DNA from: Mesorhizobium sp. STM 4661
Lineage (GTDB): Bacteria; Pseudomonadota; Alphaproteobacteria; Rhizobiales; Rhizobiaceae
Assembly: GCF_000359125.1 (NCBI RefSeq)
Contig: NZ_CAAF010000030.1
Coordinates: 1-64,000 of the forward strand
DNA: 64,000 nt
Reading direction: 5' to 3'
Part shown: positions 1-8,743 of the stretch, in pieces
Layout: each line of letters begins with the position of its first letter
How positions within the stretch are numbered: the stretch's first letter is position 1
Notes under the pieces: model-generated
Database searches by the model: none
What the model saw: only the letters and a program-made list of their open reading frames with translations
What the model was told of the DNA's origin: nothing
Program-made: the position numbers and the translations under genes

Positions 1-830
1 CGAAAATAGACCAACCTATATCGATAGTCTTTGAAACCGAGCAAATCGCGGATCGCCGAAATTCTCCTTTGAATTCAAGAGCGAGAATTTCTGACGGATC
101 CGGGATACGGTTCTTCGTCGTCAGCGGAAAAATTTTCCTCGATGGATCAATGCGTTATGATGCTTCAGAACAATCGAGTGGGAATGATTCAGGCCTATCC
201 AGACGCATCCGAAACTACGCTATGGTACGCCACAAGGCATTGAAAATAAAAATAAATCAATTCGTTGGCAATCGACAGCTATCGGCACGCAGAGTTTGGC
301 TTTGGCGGCTGCGTGACGGACCTCCGGCATATTGGGTGACAGGTGGCGAGATCCGTTGGTGCTTGCCCGATGAAGAGCAATTCAACTTAACAGGATGAGC
401 ATTGTCAAAAGCCAAGCCGGCGAAGGGCAGAGCATCGTCGCCGATCGGCGGCTGGCTATCGAGAATCGTAACCACGCGCGACCGGTCGTTCGGCCCCCAT
501 CCTGGCGCAACATGCGGACCACCACGGACGGGGACAGTCGGTCCCGCGTCCCGTCCTGCGGCCGGCGCTATGCTGACGCTCCCTGTCCCGTTCACTGTCT
601 GCGGCGGGGGCGAATTTCCTCCATCCTACGCGCGACAATCGTCCGTCGTTGCGGACGCGCGCAGGACTGCGGCTTATACGCCGTTCTTCTTAATCCACAG
701 ATCGGCTTGCGAACAGTCCGTGCGAGGTCTGCGACTTCGACCGCTTGTGTCCAGGCGAGGAACAAAGGACGAAATCGTGCGTTGCTTTGGGCTGCTTAAA
801 GGTACGAGCACGTCAACCAAGGAGGAAACA
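1..830. other. Gene-free left edge
   Basis: No convincing gene is visible in either strand. Several open frames cross the stretch, but their translations are rich in Arg, Pro and Ser, overlap one another in different frames and show no motif I recognise, as expected of chance frames in GC-rich DNA. The right end carries the Shine-Dalgarno sequence AAGGAGG (about 819-825) of the small His-rich gene. The upstream part could hold its promoter, but I could not assign hexamers with confidence. Confidence 0.5.
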
Positions 831-1022
831 ATGCCGCAGGAAAAACCTGGCCAACATCACGATCATCCCGGCCACAAGCCTGGCGATCTCGATCAGCACG
901 GCCACCGCGACAAGGCTGGTCAGAAGGAAGTCGCCGGCGAACACCACGATCATCCCGGCCACGAGCCTGGCGATCTCGATCAGCACGGCCACCGCGACAA
1001 GAGTGGGGCGGCCAAGAAGTAG
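831..1022 (+). CDS. Small His-rich repeat protein (63 aa)
   Basis: I recognise no family. The 63-residue product has two nearly identical 20-residue units (residues 9-28 and 38-57, period 29 residues) of the form HHDHPGH(K/E)PGDLDQHGHRDK, rich in His and Asp with no Cys and no signal peptide, so it is probably cytosolic. The ATG follows a near-perfect AAGGAGG five bases upstream. That signal favours this short product over the longer in-frame reading that runs back to about 402, whose extra residues look non-coding. The His clusters suggest binding of divalent metal such as zinc, nickel or copper, which fits the metal-homeostasis genes in the window. Function is inference; being a translated gene is fairly well supported. 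Confidence 0.7.
   Translation: MPQEKPGQHHDHPGHKPGDLDQHGHRDKAGQKEVAGEHHDHPGHEPGDLDQHGHRDKSGAAKK
855..1001 (+). repeat. Two-copy 87-bp tandem repeat inside the His-rich gene
   Basis: Two 60-base copies (855-914 and 942-1001), offset by 87 bases, encode the duplicated His/Asp/Gly units of the small protein. They differ at very few bases, so the duplication is recent or maintained by recombination. Confidence 0.8.
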
Positions 1023-1041
1023 CTTTGACAGGTTGAATTCT

Positions 1042-1074
1042 ATGCGGCTTCTCGCATTTCGCGGGGAGCCGCAT
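1042..1074. terminator. Hairpin between convergent genes
   Basis: A 14-base left arm starting ATGCGGCTTCTCGC pairs with the right arm GCGGGGAGCCGCAT (twelve Watson-Crick and two G-T pairs) around the 5-base loop ATTTC. It starts 19 bases after the His-rich gene's stop codon and lies 45 bases beyond the 3' end of the convergent vWA gene. Only a short T run (TTTG) follows, so it is a plausible terminator rather than a textbook one. Confidence 0.55.
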
Positions 1075-1118
1075 TTGTGAGTCGAACTGGCTCTAACTTG
1101 ACGCCCGATACGCGGCCG

Positions 1119-1865
1119 TCAGGATCGGAGCCATTGCAGCAATTCGGATCCAAGAAGCTGCGCGTTCAGTTCCTCGTCGGAAAGGTCCACGAAGCTGTCG
1201 AGATCTCTCACGATCACGACGCCGGTGTTCTTAAAACGCTTTGCGATGGTGTCGAGGAATTTGAATTCGACGGTGTGCTCGCAGGCTCCCATGAACAGAA
1301 AATACACCTGGTCGCCGCGCTTCTCGGATTCTTCCAGAACACGCATGGTCCGATCTTCGTCGGAAGGGTCGTTATCGCCGTCGGTGACGAAGATGACGAC
1401 TGACCGCTTCTTTTCCAAAACCGGCGCCTCCCTGGAAATTCCAAAGAACCGGCTAAGGAAGCCTCCCGTCTCCTCGCCCGGCAGCCAGCCGAAGTGTTGG
1501 AGATTACGCTCCAGCACATAGCTGTAGGTGGTCCCGCCCTTCCAGCCAGGCACCTTGTCGATCACGTTTCGGACGATGTAGTTCTCGCAATCGTCCGGCG
1601 TCACAGTCCCGACATGGTGGACGTGCGCCTTGCCGTTGCTGAAGCTGAAGACATCCACCTTTCCGTCGGGGTCGAGCACCATGCCGTAGGGCACCAGCCG
1701 TGCGACGAGCTTGCTCGTGGTGCCTTCCTCGTGCTCGTGCTCGAAAGACCCGGAGACATCCATGTCGAAGATCAATTCGGCTTTGATGTCCGCCGCGACC
1801 CCCGCCTTGTCGAGAGAAAGACGCAGCGTTTTCGCCGACTTATTGAGGTTGAGTTGCAGTGCCAT
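1119..1865 (-). CDS. TerF-like vWA-domain protein
   Basis: This 248-residue cytosolic protein resembles TerF/TerY-type proteins of tellurium-resistance (Ter) systems. The first 25 residues look like the start of a TerD domain. A von Willebrand A fold follows, with the metal-ion-dependent adhesion site DVSGS at residues 36-40 and an acidic FVTDGDND strand-loop later. vWA proteins in Ter systems are thought to bind protein partners at or near the membrane. ATG 1865 was chosen because it lies 13 bases after the stop of the preceding gene and has AGTGAGGA upstream; a longer start would overlap that gene. It is the last gene of a compact telA-terD-unknown-vWA operon. Confidence 0.8.
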   Translation of the reverse strand: MALQLNLNKSAKTLRLSLDKAGVAADIKAELIFDMDVSGSFEHEHEEGTTSKLVARLVPYGMVLDPDGKVDVFSFSNGKAHVHHVGTVTPDDCENYIVRNVIDKVPGWKGGTTYSYVLERNLQHFGWLPGEETGGFLSRFFGISREAPVLEKKRSVVIFVTDGDNDPSDEDRTMRVLEESEKRGDQVYFLFMGACEHTVEFKFLDTIAKRFKNTGVVIVRDLDSFVDLSDEELNAQLLGSELLQWLRS

Positions 1866-1878
1866 GGCCGATCGGTCC

Positions 1879-2964
1879 TCACTCTTTGAGTTGCTGCAGG
1901 ATGTTCCGAAGCTGATAAGCAAGTTCGCCGGCTTCGGTCGGCGTCAGCTTGCGGTTGCTGTCGAGCATCGTGGTCAGCGCCGCGATGCTTCCCAAGAATC
2001 CGGGAACTGTGACGAGCGCCACATTCTGGATCGCCTCAATGAGCCGCAGCGGCTGCTCAATCTGCACCTCGCGCATCGATGCGCCGCTACGGATCTGCGC
2101 CACGGTCTGTGTCAGGCTCATGCCGCGCTCCAGGAACCGTTGCGAGAGCGGCGGCCGGATTGCGCGTAGGTGATCCGACAGGAAAGACGCCGCCAGTGCC
2201 GAGGCTTCGGCCTCGTCCCCAATGCCCTCGATCCGACGGGCATGCTGCTCCAGCGTCTCCTTGAATGACAAGAGCTGTTCAAGTGCCTCGCCCATCAGCC
2301 TTACCAACTGGTCGAGCTCGATGCGCGCCGTTTCAAGCTCGCCGGCCGTATCGATCCTGCTGTTCGTCTTCTTGAAGTACTCGCCGAAAATTCCCGCCCT
2401 CGAAGGGGCGCCGCAGACGGCCTCAATGTCGATCGAGCCGAGGATATCGGTCATGCGGCCGATATAGCCCGTCGCCTTCTTGAGCACATCGGCCTGCGAG
2501 AGTTCGAGCGTGCGCGACACCAGATCGCTGTAGTCCAGCTGGAGGTGATGGCCCCAAAGCACCGCCTGCCTGTCCCGCGCGCTTTCCACCACGAAGGACT
2601 GGATCAGCCGAAGCGCCTGTTCCAGCACGGCAGGTTTTGCCAGTGGCGACAGTTTCCCGATGTCGGAAAGCCCGACAGCGATCCGCTTGCGTTCCACACC
2701 GGGAATCGCCGTCGGCCTGGCCACCGGCGGCGTCCGCACGGGCGTTTCAGGCTCCGCCGCATTCGCGCTGCGGGTTCGGTCGCGGGCGCCGGCGGGCGCT
2801 ACCACGGTCGACCCGGCGGGAGCGTCGTGTTGGGCAGCTTCGGCTGCCTTGGCCTTTAGGGTCCGTGCCCGCGCGGCTGGCGGAATGATCACGGTGGGGC
2901 GAAGCCTCCCCTGGTCATCGACCAGCATGGAACCACGTGAGGGAGGGGTCTTGTTCTGGGGCAT
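1879..2964 (-). CDS. Uncharacterised 361-aa protein of the ter/telA block
   Basis: I do not recognise a named family. The first 95 residues are low-complexity (Ala, Pro, Arg, Thr; probably disordered). The rest is helical and acidic, with heptad-like stretches around residues 200-260 (ELETARIELDQLVRLMGEAL and after) reminiscent of the helical TelA fold. There is no signal peptide or membrane segment. ATG 2964 lies 7 bases after the terD stop and the gene ends 13 bases before the vWA start, so it is translated as part of that operon. By context it should be a cytosolic partner of the TelA/TerD/vWA system. TelA homology is only a suspicion that profile comparison could settle. Confidence 0.7.
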   Translation of the reverse strand: MPQNKTPPSRGSMLVDDQGRLRPTVIIPPAARARTLKAKAAEAAQHDAPAGSTVVAPAGARDRTRSANAAEPETPVRTPPVARPTAIPGVERKRIAVGLSDIGKLSPLAKPAVLEQALRLIQSFVVESARDRQAVLWGHHLQLDYSDLVSRTLELSQADVLKKATGYIGRMTDILGSIDIEAVCGAPSRAGIFGEYFKKTNSRIDTAGELETARIELDQLVRLMGEALEQLLSFKETLEQHARRIEGIGDEAEASALAASFLSDHLRAIRPPLSQRFLERGMSLTQTVAQIRSGASMREVQIEQPLRLIEAIQNVALVTVPGFLGSIAALTTMLDSNRKLTPTEAGELAYQLRNILQQLKE

Positions 2965-2971
2965 CGCTGTC

Positions 2972-3631
2972 TCAAGAGAAATGCGCGAGAACGTCGTTGA
3001 AGGTGCCGTTGAAGCCACGGCCGACGGCCGCATATTCCCAGCCATTGGGGCCGAGCAATATGCTGCCCAGCTGGACGACATTGAATTCCTTGAATTCGTC
3101 CGACAGCTTGTAAGCGCCGAGTTGCTTGCCGGTGTCGTCCGACAGCGTGATGGTGCAGACGTCGATGTCGCCGAACGCCGCTTCCTCCTCCTCTTCGGCG
3201 CCCTGTTCGGTCTCGTGGCTGCCTCCATGTTCGGCTTCATGCACCGTGACGAAGATCGGTATCTCGTTGATCCCCGCCGACAGCTTGGAGCCGTCAATAA
3301 CGATGGACTCGGTGTTGTTTTGCACTCTCTTGTCGCCACTGTGGAAGAGCCCGCCGTTGGGCGTCTGGAACGATCCGTCGGGGTTTGACGGCAAGGCGCC
3401 GCCCTTCGGGTTCATCCGCGTGGTGTTGTAGGTTGACAGCACGCTGGCAAGATCCGTCACCTTCGCGCCGTTCCCGTCATTGCGCGCCTCGAGCGCATGG
3501 ACGTCGACATCATCGGCGTGGTCGGCATCGCATATCCACTCGACCTTGACGGTGAACTGCGCTCCCTTGTTGAGGGAAAGTCTGAGCTTTGGCGTCTCGG
3601 TGCCGGGCTTTTCAAGGGAGAGGGTCAGCAT
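2972..3631 (-). CDS. terD: TerD-family protein
   Basis: This 219-residue cytosolic protein has the TerD fold signatures: the N-terminal LRLSLNKGAQFTVKVEWICD stretch, an HSGDKR segment in the middle and a C-terminal block ending NVVQLGSILLGPNGWEY. TerD proteins bind calcium and act in tellurite and general envelope or phage stress responses. An acidic insert (EQGAEEEEEAAF, about residues 143-154) splits the domain and is unusual. The ATG has AAAGGA 13 bases upstream. It is second in the operon, 64 bases after telA. The Ter system's exact biochemical role is not established. Confidence 0.85.
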   Translation of the reverse strand: MLTLSLEKPGTETPKLRLSLNKGAQFTVKVEWICDADHADDVDVHALEARNDGNGAKVTDLASVLSTYNTTRMNPKGGALPSNPDGSFQTPNGGLFHSGDKRVQNNTESIVIDGSKLSAGINEIPIFVTVHEAEHGGSHETEQGAEEEEEAAFGDIDVCTITLSDDTGKQLGAYKLSDEFKEFNVVQLGSILLGPNGWEYAAVGRGFNGTFNDVLAHFS

Positions 3632-3695
3632 GCTGGTGAAATTCCTTTGATCTGACTACTTGCATGGTTGAGGCAAGGAAGCCGATGGACGCAGT

Positions 3696-4871
3696 TTAGC
3701 GCGACGAGAGGGTCGCGAGTTCCTGACGTGCGGCTGCGAATTTCTGTCGCGCCAGCTCGAACTTTTCCTCGGTCGACTTCCGCGCCGCCGCGACGAGACC
3801 GTGGATCTCGTTGGTGGTGGCAATGATCTGCTCGATCTGCTGCGCCTGAGCGAGGCGGTTGTCCCCCGGCGCCTGCGCGGCGGTGACGGCGACGTCCTTC
3901 AGGGCGCGGCCGCGCATCTCGGTCAGCTGCTTGTCGAGCTTGGCCTGGCGGCCGGCCAGTTGCTGCACACTCTTCACCGCGAACGCGCCATGGATCGACA
4001 GCAGCGTCATTTTGATCGACGCGAACCGCGACGCTACCGTGGTGGCGGTTTCCTGCAAGGTCGCTATTCCGGCCTGTTCGATCTGCTGGATTACCAACTG
4101 GTCGGCCGGCAGCCGCGTGTAGGTGCCTTCCAGCGCCAGCGCGCGGCTCTCGAGCAGCAGGAGCCTGTCCTTGAATTCCATCATCCTGGTCTGCGCCACA
4201 GGATCGGCTGGATTGAGCCGCGCCTCCTCGTCGGCGACATAGGCGCGCGCCTTGTCCAGGAAAGCGCGGGCGACAGCCGCGGCCACGGTGAAATCGCTGA
4301 AATGGTCGCCATAGCTCTGCTTTAGTGCATCGAGTGCCTGCAACTCGCCGAACAGCTTCTGCATTTCGCTGGAAAGTTCGCCTTCGAGCTTCATCATCCG
4401 GTCGGCGAGCGTCTTTGTTCGCCCGGTGATGAGGTCGCCGATTTCCGCGAGAAATGCCGCCGCGACCTCGTCTGGCTGCTTGCCGCGAAACTTTCCCAGC
4501 AGCGAGCCTATGAAACCGGGCTTTTCGCCGTTCTGCAATTTGTCGAGAATTTCCGGGAGATCAGCATCCTCGACGCCCTGTTCGAGGCGGCCGAATAGTG
4601 CGAATACGGCGGCCGCGCTGTTTTTGTCGAGCCGCGAGAGGAATCCGTCGAGCGTCCGCTGCAGCGCCCGCTCGGCCTCCAGGCCGATCTTGATGACGTC
4701 GCCTGACTGCATGGCGGGAAAATCCAGTGTGGCCAGAGCCTTCTCCGCTTCCGGCACCTGCGCCGGGCTGAGCACGATGGCGCCCGTATTCATCGGTATC
4801 GCGGGAAGGCTCCCTTGCAGGGGCTCGCCTGTGAGAAGGTTGGGAGGTGAGTCGATGGTTGTCGGTTTCAT
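3696..4871 (-). CDS. telA: Toxic-anion resistance protein TelA
   Basis: This 391-residue protein belongs to the TelA/KlaA family: all-helical, no signal peptide, with the typical central-to-C-terminal block RLPADQLVIQQIEQAGIATL followed by a segment ending in SIHGAFAVKSVQQL. Family members confer resistance to tellurite and some antimicrobials by an unknown mechanism. ATG 4871 is preceded by GGAGGATC about 9 bases upstream; nine further in-frame residues upstream lack such a signal. It is the first gene of the minus-strand Ter operon and is divergent from the YihY gene across a 276-base gap that must contain both promoters. Confidence 0.88.
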   Translation of the reverse strand: MKPTTIDSPPNLLTGEPLQGSLPAIPMNTGAIVLSPAQVPEAEKALATLDFPAMQSGDVIKIGLEAERALQRTLDGFLSRLDKNSAAAVFALFGRLEQGVEDADLPEILDKLQNGEKPGFIGSLLGKFRGKQPDEVAAAFLAEIGDLITGRTKTLADRMMKLEGELSSEMQKLFGELQALDALKQSYGDHFSDFTVAAAVARAFLDKARAYVADEEARLNPADPVAQTRMMEFKDRLLLLESRALALEGTYTRLPADQLVIQQIEQAGIATLQETATTVASRFASIKMTLLSIHGAFAVKSVQQLAGRQAKLDKQLTEMRGRALKDVAVTAAQAPGDNRLAQAQQIEQIIATTNEIHGLVAAARKSTEEKFELARQKFAAARQELATLSSR

Positions 4872-5147
4872 GAATGAAGATCCTCCTCCAAGATACATTG
4901 CTTGCGAACGTGGGAGGGATCTCTCTTATCGCTATAGCATCTAAATCGCAATTCGCAGGCGCGCTTGGCAGTCGAGCGAGAAAGGCCGACGCAGGACAAA
5001 AACGGTTTCCTTCCTGCCCCACCGCATTTACAAAAGCCTCACTTGGCACCATCCGGATCAAAGCGCTATTGCTTGGAACCAACGATGGCCCCCTGTGGGC
5101 GAAATGATCGACAACCGCGCGTCGACGGCCCTAGGACGAGAGATGCC

Positions 5148-6077
5148 ATGCCTGACAGTTCGGCCGATCATAAGCGTTCAGGCATACTCAGCGATCAGCC
5201 GTCGGACTTGGTCGGCGGGTCCGGCTGGCTTGCCATCTGGGCGGTGCTTCGTGAGGCCCTGCTCCGGCTCTGGGATGACGAGGCGTTGCCGCTCGCCGGA
5301 AACATCGCGTTCCGCGCGGTACTTGCAATGTTTCCGTTTCTCATTTTCGTCAGTTCGCTTACGGCCTTCATAGGCGATCCGAGCATGGCTAATCGCCTTA
5401 TCGAATTTCTGATCCAAATTGTTCCAGCTCCCTTGGTGGACACGTTGATCGAAGAGGTTCGCGCGGTCTTGGCGGTAAGACGCGGCGGAGTGGCAAGTAT
5501 CGGTGTCCTGCTGACTATCTGGTTTGCCGTTGGCGGCGTCGACAGCGTTCGTGTGGGATTGAATCGCGCCTACGACATCAAGGAGCATCGACCGACCTTG
5601 GCGATCTTTGCGCTGCAAGTCGTGGTGGTAATTGGCGGTGCGCTGGTCTTTGTGGTTGTCGCGTACCTCCTGGTGATGGGCTCCCTTGTTGGCACAGCAG
5701 CGCACCGGCTATTGTCCGGCTTCCAGCCGGCCTTGCTAACGCTCGATTTGGTGCGCTATCCGTCCGCGGCGGCAATTCTGACATCCGCCTTGTTCGCGGC
5801 ACATATCTTCCTGCCGGCACGTCGGACCCGATTTTCCAGCCTTTGGCCGGGAGTCCTCTTTACCGTTTTGGTGTGGATGGGATTAGCAGCAGCATTTTCC
5901 TTATATCTGGCCCGTTTCGCCAATTATGCGAGCTATTATGCAGGGCTGGCGGGCCTCATTGCCGCGTTGTACTTTCTTTATCTTTCTGCGTTGGTTCTGA
6001 TATTTGGCGGCGAGATCAATCGGGTGATTAGGATCAGGCGGTTGGCGCGCGCGTTCGCTGTGAGTCAAAGTGGCTAG
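5148..6077 (+). CDS. YihY/virulence factor BrkB family membrane protein
   Basis: This 309-residue inner-membrane protein has the YihY/BrkB pattern: an amphipathic N-terminus followed by about six hydrophobic segments (roughly 55-80, 110-140, 165-195, 205-225, 235-260, 265-285) and the conserved LPLAGNIAFRAVLAMFPF and ALYFLYLSALVLIFGGEINR regions. The family was once called ribonuclease BN in error; its real function is unknown. The ATG follows GGACGAGAG; a longer in-frame start at 4965 would add a 61-residue Arg/Pro-rich tail that looks non-coding. It stands alone, followed 44 bases later by the DUF922 gene. Confidence 0.85.
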   Translation: MPDSSADHKRSGILSDQPSDLVGGSGWLAIWAVLREALLRLWDDEALPLAGNIAFRAVLAMFPFLIFVSSLTAFIGDPSMANRLIEFLIQIVPAPLVDTLIEEVRAVLAVRRGGVASIGVLLTIWFAVGGVDSVRVGLNRAYDIKEHRPTLAIFALQVVVVIGGALVFVVVAYLLVMGSLVGTAAHRLLSGFQPALLTLDLVRYPSAAAILTSALFAAHIFLPARRTRFSSLWPGVLFTVLVWMGLAAAFSLYLARFANYASYYAGLAGLIAALYFLYLSALVLIFGGEINRVIRIRRLARAFAVSQSG

Positions 6078-6121
6078 CCATTGGAAGCACACGGAGCGCA
6101 GCAACACAAAGGAGCACGACT

Positions 6122-6706
6122 TTGAATAGCCCATTCTCAAACCGCAACCTGACCGGACGCGCCGTCAAGTTAAGCGGCATTGCCATCCTTGTGTGTGCCG
6201 CGCCGGCGTCGGCTGATGTGAAAGTGGAGGTTACGCAGTCAACCTACGAACTGCGCGGCCTGAGCCGTGAAGCGATCCATGAGGACATGCACCGCGTTGC
6301 CAGAAAGGACGGCGATGGCATTATCGAAGGCGAGGTGAATGACGATCTGGCCTGGAAGTTCAAGTTTGCGGTAGCGGACAACTCCTGCCATGTCACGTCC
6401 GGCGAGATTACCCTCAAGCTGAGCGTCATGCTGCCCACCTGGGTCGATGAAGCGCGCGCGGACGAAAGTGTGCGCACCGTCTGGAATAGCTACTTTCAGG
6501 AGCTAAAGGCCCATGAAGATGGCCACAAAACCATCGCTGTGGATGCGGCCGAAAAGATCAACCAGATAGCACATGGCGTCAAAGCGGCCGGTCCATGCAA
6601 TGCCCTTGAGGAATCGCTCAACGACGCTGCCAGGCAGATCGTCGAGACGGCAGAGAAAGCTCAGGACCAGCATGACGCCGACGCCAAGCCGTTTGCTCTC
6701 GAATGA
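6122..6706 (+). CDS. DUF922-type secreted putative Zn-metallopeptidase
   Basis: This 194-residue protein has a signal peptide (residues 1-31, cut after ASA) and a DUF922 domain. Its HEDGH motif at about residues 137-141 fits the HExxH zinc-protease signature, so it is probably a periplasmic metallopeptidase of unknown substrate. Translation starts at TTG, supported by AAGGAG 8 bases upstream and by the fact that the signal peptide begins there. The C-terminus (QIVETAEKAQDQHDADAKPF) is charged and helical. It may be co-transcribed with the YihY gene. Confidence 0.82.
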   Translation: MNSPFSNRNLTGRAVKLSGIAILVCAAPASADVKVEVTQSTYELRGLSREAIHEDMHRVARKDGDGIIEGEVNDDLAWKFKFAVADNSCHVTSGEITLKLSVMLPTWVDEARADESVRTVWNSYFQELKAHEDGHKTIAVDAAEKINQIAHGVKAAGPCNALEESLNDAARQIVETAEKAQDQHDADAKPFALE

Positions 6707-7107
6707 GCCGAGGTCTGACAATCCCTTTGGTCGCTAGAGAATGCACGTGCTCTGGCCGGCGATCCTCGCCGACATCGGCGCGACCGTGATGGTGACGGGC
6801 AGCGCAGATGGTGTCGGCTGTGGCAATTTACACACGCGCAGAGCGGCTCGCTTTCGATGAAGCTGGGCGATATGCGTTCCTCTCATCGTAAAGCTGGGCG
6901 GTGAATTCGCTGACGAGGCGCGATGGGGACGCGCCTGGTGGTCGAAGGACCAACGCGCGGAAGGTGACGCGCTGATGAAGAGCGAACGGCACGAAACTCC
7001 ACGATAGAGGGAGTGAGTGCCGTGAAAATCGGGCGCGTCGGTTGAACGAGTTGGCGAACGGTACCATATCCGCCGCAGCGGGCTAGAACACGTATCAGGA
7101 TTTAAAG
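6707..7107. other. Intergenic stretch with an ATPase remnant
   Basis: Apart from the short ATPase 3' remnant described separately (6747-6806), nothing coding is convincing. The open frames on the minus strand are mirror images of the remnant or are Ser/Arg-rich chance frames. The right end should contain the promoter of the zf-TFIIB gene, but no MerR-type dyad like those elsewhere in the window is visible. Confidence 0.5.
6747..6806 (+). pseudogene. Remnant of a P-type metal ATPase C-terminus
   Basis: About 20 codons read VLWPAILADIGATVMVTGSA, which matches the extreme C-terminal membrane segment of the intact ATPase at 9232-11979 (LWPAILADTGATVIVTANA). The match stops after this and nothing upstream continues it, so it is the tail end of a lost or rearranged second ZntA-type ATPase gene. 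It lies 300 bases before a zf-TFIIB gene. Confidence 0.7.
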
Positions 7108-7377
7108 ATGAAATGTCCAATCGATGATGCAGAACTCGTCATGTCAGAGCGTCAGGGTATCGAGATCGACTATTGCCCCAAATGCCGCGGCGTATGGTTG
7201 GACAGAGGCGAACTCGACAAGATAATCGAACGTTCCGCCACGAACGAGATGCAGGCACAAGATTCTGGCGAGCCGCCCGGTCGCGAACAATCCACAGGTC
7301 ACGGCGAGCATCGTGACACCTACTCGTATCGCGGAAGAAAAAAGAAGTCCCTTCTGGGGGAGCTTTTCGACTTTTGA
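7108..7377 (+). CDS. zf-TFIIB domain protein (copy 1)
   Basis: This 89-residue cytosolic protein starts MKCPIDDAEL and carries DYCPKCRGVWLDRGELDK, the zinc-ribbon signature of the zf-TFIIB/COG3809 family. The first knuckle has CPID rather than CxxC, a common variant in this family. The second half is polar (GREQSTGHGEHRD) and ends in a basic KKKSLLGELFDF tail. Function is unknown; Zn binding is the only firm prediction. Its core (LVMSERQGIEIDYCPKCRGV and onwards) is almost identical to the protein at 31531-31881. Confidence 0.85.
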   Translation: MKCPIDDAELVMSERQGIEIDYCPKCRGVWLDRGELDKIIERSATNEMQAQDSGEPPGREQSTGHGEHRDTYSYRGRKKKSLLGELFDF

Positions 7378-7597
7378 CAGCTTCTCCAACTGCTCGCCCC
7401 AAAACCGGAATGGTTGCCGCACGTCGCTGGCAAAGATCGAAGGCCATTGTGGGACAAAATCGCGTACCGATAACGGCTGTGCTGATGTCCGGCGAGGTTT
7501 CGTCGAGCCGGAATTTCGCCGGTGTGCAAAGGGTGGCGCCAAGGTATTCGCCGCCGCTTCAACGGCGATGGCGTGTTGCGGGGGCCGCTCCTTCGCC

Positions 7598-8743
7598 CTA
7601 ACTCAAGCCTCCCCCGTAGGTTCGATAGAAGAGATGTGAGCCTATCTGGGTCATCTTCTCCATCGCGCGAGCCCAGCCCGGATTCACATATGATGCGTAA
7701 TAGTGCGTCGACGAGGCGACGTCCGGAAGGAAGATTTTCCCGGCGGCGACGGCCATGGCGACGTCTGCGGCCAGAGCATAGGCGGCTTTATCCGTTATCC
7801 GGTCCGGAATGCCGTCGCAGGCGAAGGAAAACTGGCAGCGATTGAACCAATCGTCGTTTTGGTAGACGACTTTGCAGACAGTATTCGGGTATGCGGGATT
7901 GCGTACCCTATTGAGGATCACCTGCGCAACCGCAGCCTGCCCCTTGGCGCTTTCGCCCCTCGCTTCGAAATAGACCGCCGTCGCGAGGCAACGCTGTTCT
8001 GTCTTCGAGAACACGCTTGCCGGGAGAGGCCGCCTCATCCAATCATGATCACCCTTTGCAAGCGGCGGAATGAAGCGGCCGCCCCCGTCATTGGCCTCTT
8101 TCAGCAGGCTGTCAAATGGCGAGGTTGCCTCGTGAAGCGGGTCTGTCGGGGCATAGGCGGTCGCAAGGATGTCAGCCTGGTCGTTGGTAACCAGTTCAGC
8201 CAATTTGGCCGGCACGCCGGCGTAGCGATCATCCTTCTTGCTATGAAATATGGCGGCTATGGCCATCTCGCCGCTACCACCAAGGGGCGTTGAAAGGGCC
8301 TCCGCATCCAGGCCCGGCCGGAGAGCTACACTCTGCCAAATCGGAACAAGATTCGCGGAGATCGTCTTGATTGGCGGGTCCGCGACCGCATTTGGAATTC
8401 GTGGCTGCTTGTCGTCGCGGCCAATGCTGGCCTCATCCAAAGATTCTCTCAATCTTGCCGTTTCGACGCGAAACCCGACCGATCGTGATACCCTCGTGTC
8501 CGCGACAATCCTGCGCAGAATAATCGGAACTGGAAGATCCACCCGATGGGTGTTTGTCCAATTGCCGAGGCGGAAGACCCATCCCGGGGCGCCTCTGCCA
8601 TCCACTTTCGAATCCGGCAAACCCTGCAGCGCGGCAAGGGACGGTACGGCGAATAGGGTGGACAGCCCGCCGGCGATCAATGCAAGCGGAAAGCACGCCA
8701 GACAAAGCAATGTCAGCAGCCTCAAGCGGCGACTAGGTTGCAC
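7598..8743 (-). CDS. SleB-type cell wall hydrolase
   Basis: This 381-residue protein has an N-terminal membrane anchor or signal segment (about residues 9-33) and a C-terminal hydrolase of the SleB/CwlJ family (about 245-375) with the characteristic LATAVYFEARGESAKGQAAV and QVILNRVRNPAYPNTVC blocks and the later HYYASYVNPGWA segment. The Glu in FEARGE is the likely catalytic residue. It should cleave peptidoglycan in the periplasm. The ATG precedes a basic stretch and signal segment as expected. It is transcribed alone. Confidence 0.86.
   Translation of the reverse strand: MQPSRRLRLLTLLCLACFPLALIAGGLSTLFAVPSLAALQGLPDSKVDGRGAPGWVFRLGNWTNTHRVDLPVPIILRRIVADTRVSRSVGFRVETARLRESLDEASIGRDDKQPRIPNAVADPPIKTISANLVPIWQSVALRPGLDAEALSTPLGGSGEMAIAAIFHSKKDDRYAGVPAKLAELVTNDQADILATAYAPTDPLHEATSPFDSLLKEANDGGGRFIPPLAKGDHDWMRRPLPASVFSKTEQRCLATAVYFEARGESAKGQAAVAQVILNRVRNPAYPNTVCKVVYQNDDWFNRCQFSFACDGIPDRITDKAAYALAADVAMAVAAGKIFLPDVASSTHYYASYVNPGWARAMEKMTQIGSHLFYRTYGGGLS

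Noticed and set aside
402..830. An N-terminal extension of the His-rich small protein.
   Set aside because: The strong ribosome site at about 819-825 directly precedes ATG 831, and the upstream translation is Arg/Pro/Ser-rich without features.
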